A DNA stretch of 64,000 nt, from assembly GCA_036897095.1 (NCBI GenBank), contig JAYMSP010000038.1, forward strand, positions 1 through 64,000. The letters are read 5' to 3'. Numbering within the stretch: the stretch's first letter is position 1; each line of letters starts with the position of its first letter. Positions 13,939 to 27,075 of the stretch are shown one piece after another. Source of the stretch: Plantago elongata (lineage: Eukaryota > Streptophyta > Magnoliopsida > Lamiales > Plantaginaceae). The notes beneath the pieces were generated by a model, which was given only the letters and a program-made list of their open reading frames with translations, searched no databases and had not been told where the DNA came from. Position numbers and translations under genes: made by a program.

Positions 13939-15277
13939 ATGTTTAGGAGAACACTAGGGGCTCTATTGCATTTTACGCGCGCTACACCATGGTGGTCACT
14001 GGTTAGCCAGAGAAAAGGAGAAAACAGTCACGGGAAAAACAATGTCGTTTCTGGTTTGGATAACATAACATCCAAGAAAGTGACGGTGTCATCCAATTTC
14101 ATAAACCCTAAACCTTCAACTAGAGAATATCGGCAATTCAGTCAGCCCCTGGTCTATCCACAAGGTTTAATTTTCTCCCTTCTATTATACACTGCTCTTT
14201 ATCTTCTGATTCCCAATGTATACTGATAGCTAGAGTGCTTAGTCGTTTCTCTCTTACCTGTAGAATTATGAGCTGGGTAAATGTTTCCAGTGTTATATTG
14301 GACTCTCAATGTCATTTTTTCGATATAGTATCAACTAAGACTGGTATTGGTTAAACGGTTGCAACTTTTATGTGAGTAGAGTCTTGCTGGTTCTGCTTCA
14401 TTAGCTATGGAACTTGGTTGCATATTATACTGTATTGCCTGCTGTTTTCTCGTTTGTTTTAAGGTTAGTGCATGTTTAGACGGAATTTCACGTCGAGCTG
14501 CCTTACTTCATTTGGGCGTGGAATTCAGAACCTTCGCTAAGACCCGACCTCTAGATAGTTAGTTACATATGGAGTTTGCCTGAGATTCACATGTCATGAA
14601 TGAATTGAATTTTGAAGTTTTAACTGTGCTTGTTGTTTCTCAGCTTCTGTCTGCTCCCTATAATGACTATAGTGTTATTAATTGTACTGCTGTCTGTTGA
14701 TATTTGGAGATGGAGGAGAATATTTGAATTTAATCACCGGGGACGTTGAATGAGAGTTGTTTAGATATGATTCCATTTTGAAGTTAACTGTAGATGTAAT
14801 CTCAAACGATTAAAACGAGTATGTATTTGGAAGTGATTAAATCCATGTATGCGATAAGCAGGTGGTTTTCACCATTCAGTTTTCACACACGTTATAGGTG
14901 ACAAGATTGACTAATTATTGTTGCTAAGTAATTATTTTTTTAAATTGTTACAAGTGATTATTGATCTGTATTAGAATGCCAAATTTTGAGGAGGCATAAG
15001 TATTGTTGTCTGATTGGAAGAGTAGATGCAAACTATTGGTGCTGATAATTTACTTTTCTCGTGTTGATTATTTTCCCTTCAGTTCTGTTTCTGAGGATCT
15101 CGTGTCTTTTGATAAAACTCTGTTGGCCTCCATCAGATAATTTCGTACTATGTGGAGTGCAGAATATATAGATTCTCACAATCTATTTTGATTAGTGTCT
15201 CTGTAATACATTACCGACATAATTGGAGAAGCAACTAAATTGAAACTCATTATCTTATCATTCAACCACAGGAATAC

Positions 15278-17044
15278 ATGATGGCCAGTTTGGCTATGCC
15301 GCACCAACCAGTGATTGAGATTTATGATCTGCTCTTTCGCCAAGCAAATAGCATTTGCACTAAAAACCATTATCGGCATACAAGGCTTCTGCTTCCAGAT
15401 AAACATGTATTTATGAGCAATAGCAAAACGCAACAGACTGTAGGGTGGGCTGGAATAAATTGTGCAGGAGCAATTGGTTCTCGTTTTAAATGTGATGGGC
15501 AGCAAACTGGCGTTCAGAGACAAACTGGTGATTGTCTTGATCTGGTCAAAGACGTCACTGAAAGAGAGTCATCTGATAAATACAGTGTTGACGAAAAGGT
15601 CAATGGGCATATTCATCCGAGAACACAGAATCCGGCAAAGGCTGTCACAGAGGTAGGTTTTATTAAAAATGACAACCAGACCAACAATGAAATCCTTCAG
15701 AGGTTTTGCTCTCATGGGAGGTTAATCGATGCAGCAAAACTAGTTGATGCGATGACTCGCATAAACCAAATTCCAGACTTTGTGTCCTGCGAAAAGCTTA
15801 TCCGGGGCCTTGCTAAGCTTAAACAGACAGACAGAGCTGCTAGACTTCTCCAATTAATGGTCATGTCGGGTGGCGTTCCTGATGTTATCACATACAATAT
15901 GTTAATTGGTGGTTTATGTAGAAAAGGGCTTCTTGATGCTGCTATTGATGTCCTGGAGGGCATGAGCTTGAGCGGCTGTCCTCCTGATATGATTACTTAT
16001 AATTCCATAATTCGAGGCATGTTCGACCATGGCAAGTTTGATGAAGCCATTCAGTTCTGGAAAGAGCAACTTAGAAAAGGATGCCCTCCTTATGTGTTCA
16101 CGTATACAATTCTTGTGGAGCTGGTATGCAAAAACCGTGGAGTACTTTGTGCTCTGGATGTCATGGATGATCTGGCATTTGAGGGATGCCATCCTGATCC
16201 TGTGACTTACAACTCACTAATCAGTTTTGCCTGTAAACGAGGGAATTATGAAGATGCTTCTCTCATTGTTAGTAATCTTCTGTCACATGGGATGAAACCC
16301 AGTTCTGTAATTTACAACACTATCATCCATTCTCTCTATCAACGTGGATATATGAATGAGGCCGGTGAGATCCTTCTTTTCATGAATGAATCATCGAAAC
16401 ACCAAACTCGTATAACGTACAATACTCTTATTAATGGTCTCTGCAAGCATGGGTTAGTAGAGCGAGCTATTGACTTCCTTGAACATATGATGGTAAATAA
16501 CTGCTCCCCCGACATAATTACTTATAACACTCTCCTAGGTGCTCTTTTTAAGGAGGGAATGGTAGATGAGGCCATGCAGATTCTTCAGTACCTGGGCGAT
16601 ACAGACTGTGAGCCGACATTATACACTTATAATATTGTCATCGATGGATTGGCAAGGGAGTCTCACATGGAGAAAGTAATGGAAGTGTACCATAAAATGA
16701 TAGAGTGTGGGTTCCGTCCTGATAATATTACCTATCGTTGTGTAGTTTGGGGTTTTTGCAGAGCAGATCTGATTAAAGAAGCAGTTGAGTTTCTAGATAT
16801 GATTCGTGTTAACTGCAGGCGTTTTATAAGAGCAAACTGTTACAGGTTCATGATTCATAGATTGTGCCAAAAGAAAGAAGTCGATGCTGCTATTCACGTA
16901 ATAGATTTGTTGAAATCTAGTAAGCAGAAATACGATTCCAAACTTTATTCCAATATAGTTCAAGGAATACATTCAGCTGGCATGATTGAGGAATCAATGG
17001 AGTTGCGTCGAAAGCTGGTTGAAAAGAAGCTTCCCATACAATAG
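15278..17044 (+). CDS. P-class pentatricopeptide repeat protein (At1g08610-like)
   Basis: One open exon of 588 residues. From about residue 120 to the end it is a run of roughly twelve 35-residue PPR motifs of the P class, with the usual VITYNxLIxGLCRKG and PDxITYN phrases. There is no E, DYW or SMR extension. Such proteins bind organellar RNA in a sequence-specific way and act in its processing, stability or translation. The first 110 or so residues carry no motif and should include the targeting signal. I chose the ATG at 15278, where a splice acceptor (CACAG at 15267-15271) lies just upstream, so a 5' intron is likely. A second ATG follows at once. An upstream in-frame exon is possible (see findings). 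Similarity to At1g08610 is from memory. Confidence 0.9.
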   Translation: MMASLAMPHQPVIEIYDLLFRQANSICTKNHYRHTRLLLPDKHVFMSNSKTQQTVGWAGINCAGAIGSRFKCDGQQTGVQRQTGDCLDLVKDVTERESSDKYSVDEKVNGHIHPRTQNPAKAVTEVGFIKNDNQTNNEILQRFCSHGRLIDAAKLVDAMTRINQIPDFVSCEKLIRGLAKLKQTDRAARLLQLMVMSGGVPDVITYNMLIGGLCRKGLLDAAIDVLEGMSLSGCPPDMITYNSIIRGMFDHGKFDEAIQFWKEQLRKGCPPYVFTYTILVELVCKNRGVLCALDVMDDLAFEGCHPDPVTYNSLISFACKRGNYEDASLIVSNLLSHGMKPSSVIYNTIIHSLYQRGYMNEAGEILLFMNESSKHQTRITYNTLINGLCKHGLVERAIDFLEHMMVNNCSPDIITYNTLLGALFKEGMVDEAMQILQYLGDTDCEPTLYTYNIVIDGLARESHMEKVMEVYHKMIECGFRPDNITYRCVVWGFCRADLIKEAVEFLDMIRVNCRRFIRANCYRFMIHRLCQKKEVDAAIHVIDLLKSSKQKYDSKLYSNIVQGIHSAGMIEESMELRRKLVEKKLPIQ

Positions 17045-17860
17045 CTCTTGGATGAGAAATTCTGTTTGGTATATTGCTTGAACCTTTTTTACTATTTTTT
17101 TTTCTTCATACATGCCATTCTCTTTTTTATTAACATTCATCTTTCCTGTTATTTCTCTGTTCTTTCTAAGCAGGAATGAACTGGATATTGACTGTGGTGT
17201 CTGGATGTGACCTGGCAAGCAAAGCGCTTTCAGGCCTTGTTGGTTTAGTGAGATCGAGTAGTGAACTGGGATCGGAAATGGTTGGTTGTTTGTGAAGATC
17301 CCATTAAAGATGTTCAGGAGAATTTATCTCTATGGAAAGCCATATGTCATTGCAAAGTTCCAGTTTACTTTCTTGCTGGTGTGAATGATGGCTCGAAAGT
17401 TGCATTCCCAGTTTCACAGTGCCTGGGCATCCGTACTTAGTTCCCGAGGCAGAAGGCATGAAGTTGCCCGGTGGGAGATTTGAACTGAATAGGAAAGGAT
17501 TTCATAACTATCCTCATGTGCCTGCCTGGTGGATGTTGTCCAGGAAGCACTTGAACGGATACGGGGACGATACGCGGAATGCCAAAATCCAAAACAGTAG
17601 GGAACAGGGACGAGGACGTTTAATTTTTTTATATTTTGTATGTACCAATACTTTATCATTATATTTAGCAACAATTCCACCCTCACATCATACTCGTAGA
17701 GCAATAATTGTTTTTCTTCCTATAAAGGCTTTCTATATTACAATCGAGTAAATACAGTAAAAGAAAATATTTTCTTATTATATAGGAGAATTTGGTTTTA
17801 ATGATAAATATTGATTAAATGAATCGGGTATGCTCTTTTTGAGAAGCATACTGAACCGGT
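17045..17860. other. Region downstream of the PPR gene; probable 3' UTR, no gene
   Basis: Open frames at 17419-17751 (+) and 17414-17704 (-) overlap and have no recognisable domain. The first few hundred bases are likely 3' UTR. No RNA gene or transposon end was seen. Confidence 0.5.
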
Positions 17861-17869
17861 TGCCTATAT

Positions 17870-19730
17870 ATAGGCTAAAATATGCTGAAAACTGAGGGGA
17901 AAAAACAGATAGTAAAACATGTTGGTGTGTGTTTTGTGAATTTCTATCTTCCGATCCACCATTTTATCGTCGAATTTTCATTGTTTCCATCGGATTTTAA
18001 CTAAATAGCTTCCATGGACGTCAATCAGGTAAAAACCTCTTTGTTTTAGTGTGTTTGCGATATATTCCGAGTTTTGTGTGTGTTATATGGGTGTTTTGTG
18101 TGTGTTTATTTTTTGATTGAATTTTCATGATTTGATGTTTAAAACTTTTAGATCCAGCGTTCAAATTCACAAATCCAAAAGGATGAAGAAACTAGCTCGC
18201 CATATTTGAAAATCATTCACGAAAATATGTTCAGATCTGAAAAATATATCAGATATATACAACAATCGTACGTACCTTACTGTTTTAACAACTAATTTTA
18301 TGATTTTAGCTTGTGTTGCATTTTTTGATTTGTTATAGTTTTAAGATGAATTGTTATATTTTTATGAGTCAAAGTTATAGTTTTAATCATCAATATTACT
18401 GTATTTAACTCGTGTGTGTTTTATGATTTTTTCGATTCAATGTTCATGATTTGATCTTTAAAACTTTCAGATCTGGTAGTTATAATGTTCAAATTCACAA
18501 ATTCAAAATGATGAAGAGGCTTGCTCGTCGGATTTGAGAATCATTCATGTCAATATGTTTACGTCTGAAAATCAAATTCGTACGTACCTTACTGGTTTAA
18601 CAATCAATTTTATAGTTTTTAGTTTGTTGCATAATTCTGCTTTATATAGTTTTAAGATGTCGATATATTTTCAAGTCACTGTTGTAGTTTTAAGCATCAA
18701 TATTATTGTGTTTAGCCTGTGGTGCATGTTTCTGTCCATTATATTTTTAAGAGGTATTGTTATAGCTTTAAGAAACTATATTATGATTTTATGCATCAAT
18801 ATTACTATTTTTAGCTTGCGTTGAATGTTTTTGCCTTACTATAATTTTAAGTCATTGATATAGTTTTAAGAAAATTGTTATTGTTTTAAGCATCAATTTT
18901 ATTGTTTTTCAGCTTGTGTTGTGTTTTTCTATTTTGTTTATAGTTCATAATTCATTTCACATTATTATGTTTTGTTATAGTTTTAAAAATCATTGTTATA
19001 GTTTTTTAAAACATCGTTATTATTTTAAGAATTAATTTATTATTTTTAGCTCGTGTTGCATGTTTCTGGTTTGTTATAGTTAGAAGAGGCATTGTTATCA
19101 TCTTAGAATACAGTGTTATTATTTTAAGAATCAATGTTACTATTTTTTAGTTTGTGTTTCATGTTCATACTTTTTTTATTGTTTTTAGCATGACTGTGAT
19201 AGTTTTAATAAGAATCGTTATGGTTTTGACTTTTAAGCAGATACATATCGATGAGAACATTGTGAGGTTGATGTATATGTCTCTCAAATGGGTCACTGCA
19301 ATATTGAAGCAACAAATGAGGGAGTGTCTAAGTTCACCAACAAATTTAATCGTAACAACTTAATTTGTATTTGCACTGTAATAACTGAATGTTGCAGGTA
19401 GCTTATTTTAAACATGTTTATAGATATTTTAATGGTATACATAAAACTTTTAGACTTGTTTACTAATATTAAAGTGTCACTTAAAACTATAACAAGTCAT
19501 CTTCAAACTATCATATAACTCATTGAAACCATCATACCATCGATTAAATATTTAACAAATAAGGTTAAAACAATAATTGAACAATAACTAGGCATTAAAA
19601 CCATCACATTATCTCTTAAAACATAAATGAATATACGTAAAACTGTAACTGTAACTTTCAATCCTAACAACTTAAAACCATAACATAATCTATTAAAACC
19701 ATAACGAAAAATGTTTATCTCGACGATTTT
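17870..19730. repeat. Degenerate repeat array with opposite orientation at the two ends, probably a decayed non-autonomous DNA element
   Basis: From about 18.3 to 19.2 kb a short motif like TTATAGTTTTAAG recurs at least a dozen times, with spacers resembling GCATCAATATTATTG and TTAGCTTGTGTTGCATG. From about 19.47 to 19.70 kb the same motif recurs in reverse complement (CTTAAAACTATAAC, TTAAAACCATAAC). There is also a direct duplication of about 320 bp: 18.10-18.28 kb resembles 18.42-18.60 kb, both with TTCAAATTCACAAAT. The left edge has a TATA-like CCTATATATAGG at 17862-17873. Inverted subterminal motif arrays are typical of MULE or CACTA derivatives, but I cannot find clean terminal inverted repeats or a target-site duplication. 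It has no intact coding frame. Confidence 0.55.
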
Positions 19731-21035
19731 TATGAAACTCGGGCAGTCAGACCGATAAAACTAAAAAATCGCAAAAAAACACAAAATTATTGACTTTTCT
19801 ATTTTTTAGAAAAATCTTACATTTTCTAAAACCTTGGCATTACAATTACTCTATACTTTTTAATTTTACTTCTTATAAAGACCTTCTATATTACAATTAC
19901 TCTATATATTTTTATCTTTAAGCTACTCCTTAGACCAAGAATTTTATTACGGTATACCAGATACTTTAAAATTTAAAATATATTTACTTCATGAGATTTT
20001 CCATATCATATTTCAAAAGAATATTTAGCAAAAGGACAGCTTACTACATAAAATAAGTTTTGGGTAATTAAAAATAATAACAATTGCATAACGCACACAT
20101 TAAATATTAGAGAAAAAACAGAGGAGAAAGAGGAAATGGCAATAACAAACAGTGAATTGAAACGGCAACATTTAAATCATGTGAAATGAACAACAACAAT
20201 AAAGATCAAATAAGCAAATTACGTGAATTGAACAAAACAATTGGCAAGTCTCCAATTTTATTTTATTTCTAATTTATTTTTTTTAATGAAAAATCATCGA
20301 GAATTGTCAAGAATTAAGATGAAATAGAGAGGGAAAAGTCCCAGTACACGAATTCGGCTCTGAGGACGTTTCCAGAAACGTCCCGATCAGGGACTCGGGT
20401 TGGAGCACGTCCCCGTGATTTCCAAGTTGTTGCATGAAGTTTTTAGCCTGCGTTTTAGTTGTTGGAACATTAACTAGGTGCTGATAATTAATTATCGTAT
20501 GATTCAGTTTATTTATGTAGCTCTGTTTCGCTCGATAGTTGGTAAATCATTTATGAATTTGTGACTGCATATTAACGAGTCAATATCTTGTAGCGGTAGA
20601 ACATGAAGTGTAATGGCAAAACATGCCTCTTTGTATATGTAAGATTCAAAATTGTTGTATTTCTCTATTAGGTTGAACACTATGTCGGGGGAGTATGTTT
20701 CAACATCAAGACAAAACGGATTATACACCACATATCATTTCAATAGTAAACAAGAAAAATATTAAATTTGCACTCAAACACTTTTGCCCCTAAACATCTT
20801 ATTATGGGATATGAGATTAACATCATCATGTGTTTGGTTATGAATATAATGAAAGCTCATGCGGTATATTAACACGCATAAGACTTTAATTTTTTAAGGG
20901 TTCCAATTTAGTACCATGATAGGCATAAGGTCTTAAGAATATGATTAGAAGTATATTATAAATAATTAATACTATATGATTTTATTCAAACAACGGTGCA
21001 AGTATTATTATATATTTACATTGATATATTATGTA
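19731..21035. other. Intergenic, no supportable gene
   Basis: AT-rich DNA. The minus-strand frame at 20513-20731 has no recognisable domain. The phrase TATAAAGACCTTCTATATTA near 19.88 kb nearly repeats one at 17.73 kb, on the other side of the degenerate repeat array. These may be old flanking direct repeats, but they are too diverged to prove it. Confidence 0.45.
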
Positions 21036-21255
21036 TTTTCCATTCGTCCGTAATAAATCTTTATGCGGATCATACACAAATTTTAAGGGAAAAAATGAAT
21101 AAAATATGAAAAATTGTGATAAGTAGAAAAAAAGTAAATAAATTAGAAGTGATAGTGTATAAAGTAAAATATATATTTTATATTTAAGGGATGAGAAGAT
21201 GAAGTTGGGACGAACCAAAATGAAATACGGGAATATGAAGTTGAGACGGAAGGAG
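21036..21255. mobile_element. Stowaway-like MITE
   Basis: About 220 bp. The left end reads TTTTCCATTCGTCCG and the right end, reverse complemented, CTCCTTCCGTC, close to the Stowaway CTCCCTCCGTCC terminus. It is flanked by the dinucleotide TA on both sides (21034-21035 and 21256-21257). It has no coding capacity. The left terminus is diverged. Confidence 0.6.
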
Positions 21256-21806
21256 TATATTGTTTTATTAGGAACTTATTTAAATTTTGTGTAAACTATT
21301 TTGTTACCACTAATTTATATGTTATAAATCTGGGGTCAATTTTAGAATTTTGTGTGGGATCTCTAAAATATTTAGATAGATCTTGAATATAAATTTTCAA
21401 TAACTTTTTTTGTTGTAAATATCACATAGGAGTACTTAACAATGTAGGAAATGGAGCGAAAATAATAATCAGAATTTATATTTGTAATAAAATATATAAT
21501 GATTATTCCTCTAAAAACTATGGTATATTATTAAGTTCAGGTAATCGCCTAATAAGAGATGTAAACCACATAAATTGTATATTTATCGGAGTAAAATAGT
21601 GAAGATAAATGTTGTGGTCCAAATGCAATGTAAGTAATTGATTTATTTTAATTATAATATTAAATATGAAAAAAAAAAAAAAATTGGTACGGCTAAAAAA
21701 CGGAATAATGAATATTCAAACTTGGACGGGTGAAGTATTAACCTAGCCCAGTTCCTTCAAACTTCATCCTTAGGTTTATGGCGCCAAACTTCTTCAGATA
21801 TCGGAA
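21256..21806. other. Upstream region of the DFO-like gene
   Basis: AT-rich promoter region containing an A-run at about 21669-21682. An out-of-frame upstream ATG at 21778 lies in the likely 5' UTR. No other feature is visible. Confidence 0.5.
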
Positions 21807-24800
21807 ATGCCGAACACATCGATCGACCAGGAAATTTCCCTCTTCCGCTCCCAAATCCATAATCGAAGGTCAGTTTTCTGCACTACAATCATCCTATTGA
21901 GCTTCATCAATGTCAAGCTAATCACGAAACGGATCTGAATTACTGTGGTGTCAGTTTCAATGACGGAACTGTTCGTATTCTGGACTCGATTCTGGTCTCC
22001 AGAGACGTGGAATCGTTGATTAGACTCCGATCCGTTTTGCGAGAGTTCATGAGAGATGAATCACTCATCATCTTCCGTGAAATTGCGGAAGAATCTGTCG
22101 AGATCAAGCTCCTGTGTACTGATTTCCTCGTTCGAGTATTTGCTCTAATCGGTGATGTCGAGGTATGCACATACCAATTGTTTTTTTATGCATAGTTTTA
22201 GGAAATTAATGATCTGCACTGATGGGGATCGTAGCTATTTCCTCTCAGTTTCCGATTCATCAGAATTGTTGCGTTTACTGATTTTCTCCTTTGCGTGTCT
22301 GCTTAATTGGTGAGGTTTAGCCGTTTAGGTATCTGCATTGACAGCTGTTTGGAATGTTTAGATTTAGTTAATTTCTGGCTCTGATTTAGTGATATTAGCT
22401 ATCTGCTTACTGCAAAATAGCTCATGTTCTGTACCGTAATGAGATTGCGTTACTATATTCAGTTAAATGAGAACTTACTGTGGATGGACGAGAGCTATAT
22501 TTGTTGTGTTATCATATTCATCAACCTTTTGGCATCATGCAATGTACAAACATGATCTGGACTGCCTAATTTATCGCTTCTAGCTCTATGTGAGTATGCC
22601 TAGTAGTCACGATTTTGAGCCAATCCATTTGTATGCGATCAAATCTGTATTGCTTATTTCAACCACTGGGTCTGTCTTATCCTGATCAACAGTCACCTCA
22701 TTATTCTCGGATTTATATAGATGTAGCCTTGAACTTACACTGGACACTAATGATCGCCAATCCATTATATGCAATCAAATCTGTATTGCTTATTTCAACC
22801 ATTGGGTCTGTCTTGTCCTGATCAACATTCACCTCATTATTCTCAGATTTATATAGATGTAGCCTTGAACTTACACTCGACACTAATGATCGCCAATCCA
22901 TTTGTATGCAATCAAATCTGTATTGCTTATTTCAACCATTGGGTCTGTCTTGTCCTGATCAACATTCACCTCACTATTCTCGGATTTATATAGATGTAGC
23001 CTTGAACTTACACTCGACACTAATGATCGCTTGTTATTGCATTTGTGACTTTGTGAAAAATTTGGACTTTCAACAGAGTTGCTTGGCTTTGAGATATGAA
23101 GCACTGGTTATGCGTGATCAGAATACCACCACTTATCCCACACTTCAAGTTTCCGCCGAAGAATGGCTAAGTTTTGCTGAGCAGTCACTTGAAAATGGCT
23201 TCTATGCTATTGCAGACAAGGTCAGTATGACTTAGTGTTTATAGTGGATTCAGTCCGACAGTGTTGTAGTTTATCCAAAGTGTAATAAACTATATAGTGT
23301 TGTAGTCAATATTTATACCTTGGATTATGCTTAATCAATTCCTCACTTAATTCCCAATACCTTGATAATGCACTGACTAAACCTGCAAGAAAATCGTTCC
23401 CCCGCAGGACAAACAAACATGCCGCATTCATTAATTTTACATGCAATAGATCTGGAGGATAAGACAGTTTGAATGCATTTACATGTATCCTCAAGACACT
23501 CTCAGTAACAAAGAAAACCATCCTTATCCCCTTATACTATTCACATCCACAAAAATAAAGTAAATGCCCCTATTGTTGTCTGAGGTCTGTCCGTAGTATT
23601 AAGTTTACCAAGCTGATATTAGTGAACTTGTGCTGATTTAGTTGTTTCCTTTTAGCCCAGACATTTTCATTTGTCACACTTAAATCGTCTTATGCGATGC
23701 ATTTTAATGAATAGGGATGTATGGTATCTGAGGAAAAATTTAATTGTCTACTTGTATATATATATTACAGAGACTTTTGGTTCTTTAAGCTGAAAATGAC
23801 CCCCCATCACCTGTGAATGATGCTAATATACATAAAATTTACCCCATTAGTTTCCACCTCAATCTATAAATCATCCTCTGAACATCTGATACATGCAGTG
23901 CTTTTGTTTCCGTGGCTGAATTTCTTTGTTAATCCCATACCTTAGTCATTGTGTCAAGTGTTTCAATAGAACATTATTCTGTGATTGGTTATCCGATTCA
24001 TCTGATTCATTTATAATTCAAGGCATGCGAAAAGGCGCTTATGTGCTCTGAAGTCAAGTATATGGCCGACCCTGAAGCTGATGATCGCTTCCAGGATGTC
24101 CACACTATCAAGAAAGTCAAGAGATTGAAGGATACCGCCTTGCTTTCTATATCATCAAATGCTGGTATGGTTTCAGGTCCTTATTCTGAAACATATTTTG
24201 ATTGATCATGTAGCATGCGCTATCTTTCAGACATTCACACTGGCCAGACAAGAAAACAACTGAGCTGGCAATTTTGGCTCTATAGTTTATCTGCAGGGCA
24301 ATTGTGGACTATGAAGTCTATGATCTTCGTCTTTATGCCTTTATCTATACTTTGCAGATTGTCGATGATCTTGTAGTCATCAAGATGTCTGTTTGAAAAG
24401 AGCAACTATAACTCTGATCAATAGAAGTAGAAGTTCATAATTGTTTAATCACTAAGTATAGCAGAATTGCAATTGTTAGGTATGAAGAAACAAGATACAG
24501 CTGTTGCCTTCATTCTTAGTACTAGTTATAGAGGACCCGAATTATGATAGTAGTTATTTTCTTCCTATATGCATCTCAATTATAGTATGTGTTAATGTTG
24601 ATTCTTGGAGATGAAAATATTTTTGAAGCATGTTTCCAGGACAATCTTAAGGATAAATTAACTAGTGCATTAATTTATATCACACTATTGTTTCAATACT
24701 AAAATCAATAGACCGACGTGTGAACGCATTTGCCAGACCTCGCTTGGTATATGTTGCGGATCATTTATTGTGCATGCATGGGAATGTATTATGGCCTGTT

Positions 24801-25199
24801 TGATAAGAAATTTAGCGGCATGTTCATTGGCATATTCGGCGTTCATGTTTGCATCAGTTTATCTTCTCTAGAACTGAATTACACAGATTGTCCTCTGTGT
24901 CATTATACTTCACCCCAGTCCCCAGAAAGATGAACTTGTTATAGCAACTATGCTTTCAATAATTGCATTAAACTTTACATTAGACTCCTTCGTATTTTAC
25001 ATGATGTCTAATATAACCTGTTGATGTGTGTGATGAGTCAGTTCGATCACAGGCAGCAACATACCTAAAGCAAAAAGAAGATGTAATGAGCACACGAGTC
25101 ACCAAATCTGATGAATCACAAAGTTCAGGTATCACTCGGTTTAGAGATGGGATCAAAAGGCGTAACTTACAGAGATTGCATAGTCATCAACGTCTCTAA
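21807..25199 (+). CDS. DFO-like protein (meiotic double-strand break formation), plant-specific
   Basis: Five exons: 21807-21868, 21955-22162, 23077-23220, 24023-24164 and 25042-25199. They total 714 nt, or 237 residues, with all GT-AG junctions in frame. The protein starts MPNTSIDQEISLFRSQIHNR, has a helical middle (LRSVLREFMRDESLIIFREI, then CLALRYEALVMRD, then WLSFAEQSLENGFYAIADKA) and ends in a basic tail (GIKRRNLQRLHSHQRL). There is no enzymatic motif, signal peptide or membrane segment. Length and sequence match my memory of Arabidopsis DFO (At1g07060, about 235 residues), needed for meiotic DSB formation; that assignment is from memory. The ATG at 21807 was chosen because only its frame continues through exon 2. 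Intron 2 holds a three-copy tandem repeat. Confidence 0.75.
22619..23028. repeat. Three tandem copies of a 137-bp unit in intron 2 of the DFO-like gene
   Basis: Units begin at 22619, 22756 and 22892, each with GCCAATCCAT, and end near CACTAATGATCGC. They are nearly identical, differing at a few bases, which suggests a recent expansion. The array ends about 50 bp before the exon 3 acceptor at 23076. Open frames through it are by-products of the repeat. Confidence 0.95.
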
Positions 25200-27067
25200 T
25201 GGACTATAGTTATGCTGCGGAAGAGTATCTATACTTGCATGTTGCAACCTTGAGGTTCCCTCTACCCTCTCTCTCTGTTTATCATATCTTCATTATTTCT
25301 GTCAACTGTGATTTTAAGTGCCATGCAGTATATATTCTGGTAAATGCCGTTTGATCTTTTCGTTGGAATACTGTTTTGTTGTCGAAAACTGTATCATTGT
25401 GGTGTTTAGTCTGGTAGATCTTTGTGTTGGAAAAAATCATTTATAGGATAGATATAAAAGAAAGATAGACAATAGCACAACCTTATCATCCGAAGTCCAA
25501 ACTACGCTATCAGGTGGCACACCTGATGATCATACTAGTATATATGTGATTGTGTGGCCTAAGCTGCTATCAAGTTTCTTCTGGTAGCTAAACTATCCAA
25601 TTTCTTTCTTAATCCTATTGCAATTGAATGACATTTACATTAGGTATGACCTGTAGGATGCAGGATAAGTTACTCAATACACGAATCGTTTATGATAAAT
25701 GTAGTTCTTCCTGACTACTAACACTTGGGCAATGGCATTTGTTAAACTTGCTACTTTCAGTTTGAAGACGTAAAATCCATAGATACTAGTTTCCACCATC
25801 TGATTTATGAGTCTTGGCCGAAGGTCAGCAGTTGTATTAAGCTAGATACAATATGTTGGTGTTTATCTTTTTGTTTATTAGACCTTTTCAACTCATTTTT
25901 TACTCTGAGCACTTATCAGTCAGGATACCTTGACTCACCCGTTTCAAGATTACGATAGTCGAATAAGAGGCATAGCTCTGCAGTTTGTCTTAAATGACCA
26001 ATGTTATAAAATTCCATCTCTAGTTAGGCACAGGGAATCTTAAATTAATTTTGAATTAGAAATGGTGCCATTGCATTTGGGTACTGACTCGTGTGGCTGT
26101 TGCAGCCACCCAATCACGTGCCTATGCTATCTTATGGACCTTCTATTACTTCAACTTGATAGAAACAATCTGTCTTTTTAGGAAAGTACAGTGTTCTTCC
26201 AATCTCGTGTTTGTTAGCAATGGAGTTATGACTTGTGCATGGGGATGATAAACTTGAATAATGTCAAGCTTAGCTGAATCGTCAGCTGTACGCATCTTGT
26301 CGAATATTTTGATATTAATTGAGACCTAAGAGTAGTATGTTACCCAGACTTGGCCACTAAGTGCCCGACTTGGGTGTGAATCCGGATGTCAGCCTCGGCC
26401 ATGCCATGACTCCCCAACCTGCACTATTTTGGCCTAAAGTAAAAGTGTTTTTGATTCTCTTAAATTAGAGTGTTGAGTGTGCAACTTTGGGATGAAGGGG
26501 GATTGATTAATAACTTACTAGTTGGTTGGATCATTTACATAGGCGTTTTGATATGCTATAAGTTCTTTGTGGCAATACTAGATTTGAAATGTAGTTTCTG
26601 TGATATCGGTTTTCAGATTTGGCATATTTGGTGGTCGAACTATATGCAGGGTGGTATCTAAGGCATCTCATTGTTTCTCAAGAAATTTATATTTTATCTT
26701 AAATTTGCATTTTGACAAGGCTCATGCTTAAGAGCTTAATTAAATTAAGACAAGTACTGCTCCATTCTTTTTTTTTTTTAAATTTTTTTATCAGTATACT
26801 ATCGTTAGAGACCTTTTTTTATATCATCCAACTTGGTGTTGTAATCCAGTGTTAAGCATCACAGAGAAAGAATAGGGAGTACTCAAAACAGAAACCTAGG
26901 AATTTTTAAGACATTTTAGTATTTTAGGAAATTTTGTAATATTTGAAACTAAAATGAAAATTTATGATGCACTGGGGGTTCAATGGTTTCGGGTTTCAAA
27001 TTTATTTAATCTTGTAACAACTGAAACATTTGAATTTCTCTTGTTCAGTTACGGTCAAACTTGAAAC
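25200..27067. other. Intergenic region 3' of the DFO-like gene, no supportable gene
   Basis: The beginning is likely 3' UTR. The frame at 26470-26661 has no known domain. No structured repeat was found except a T-run near 26769-26780. Confidence 0.5.
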
Positions 27068-27075
27068 CATGGGAT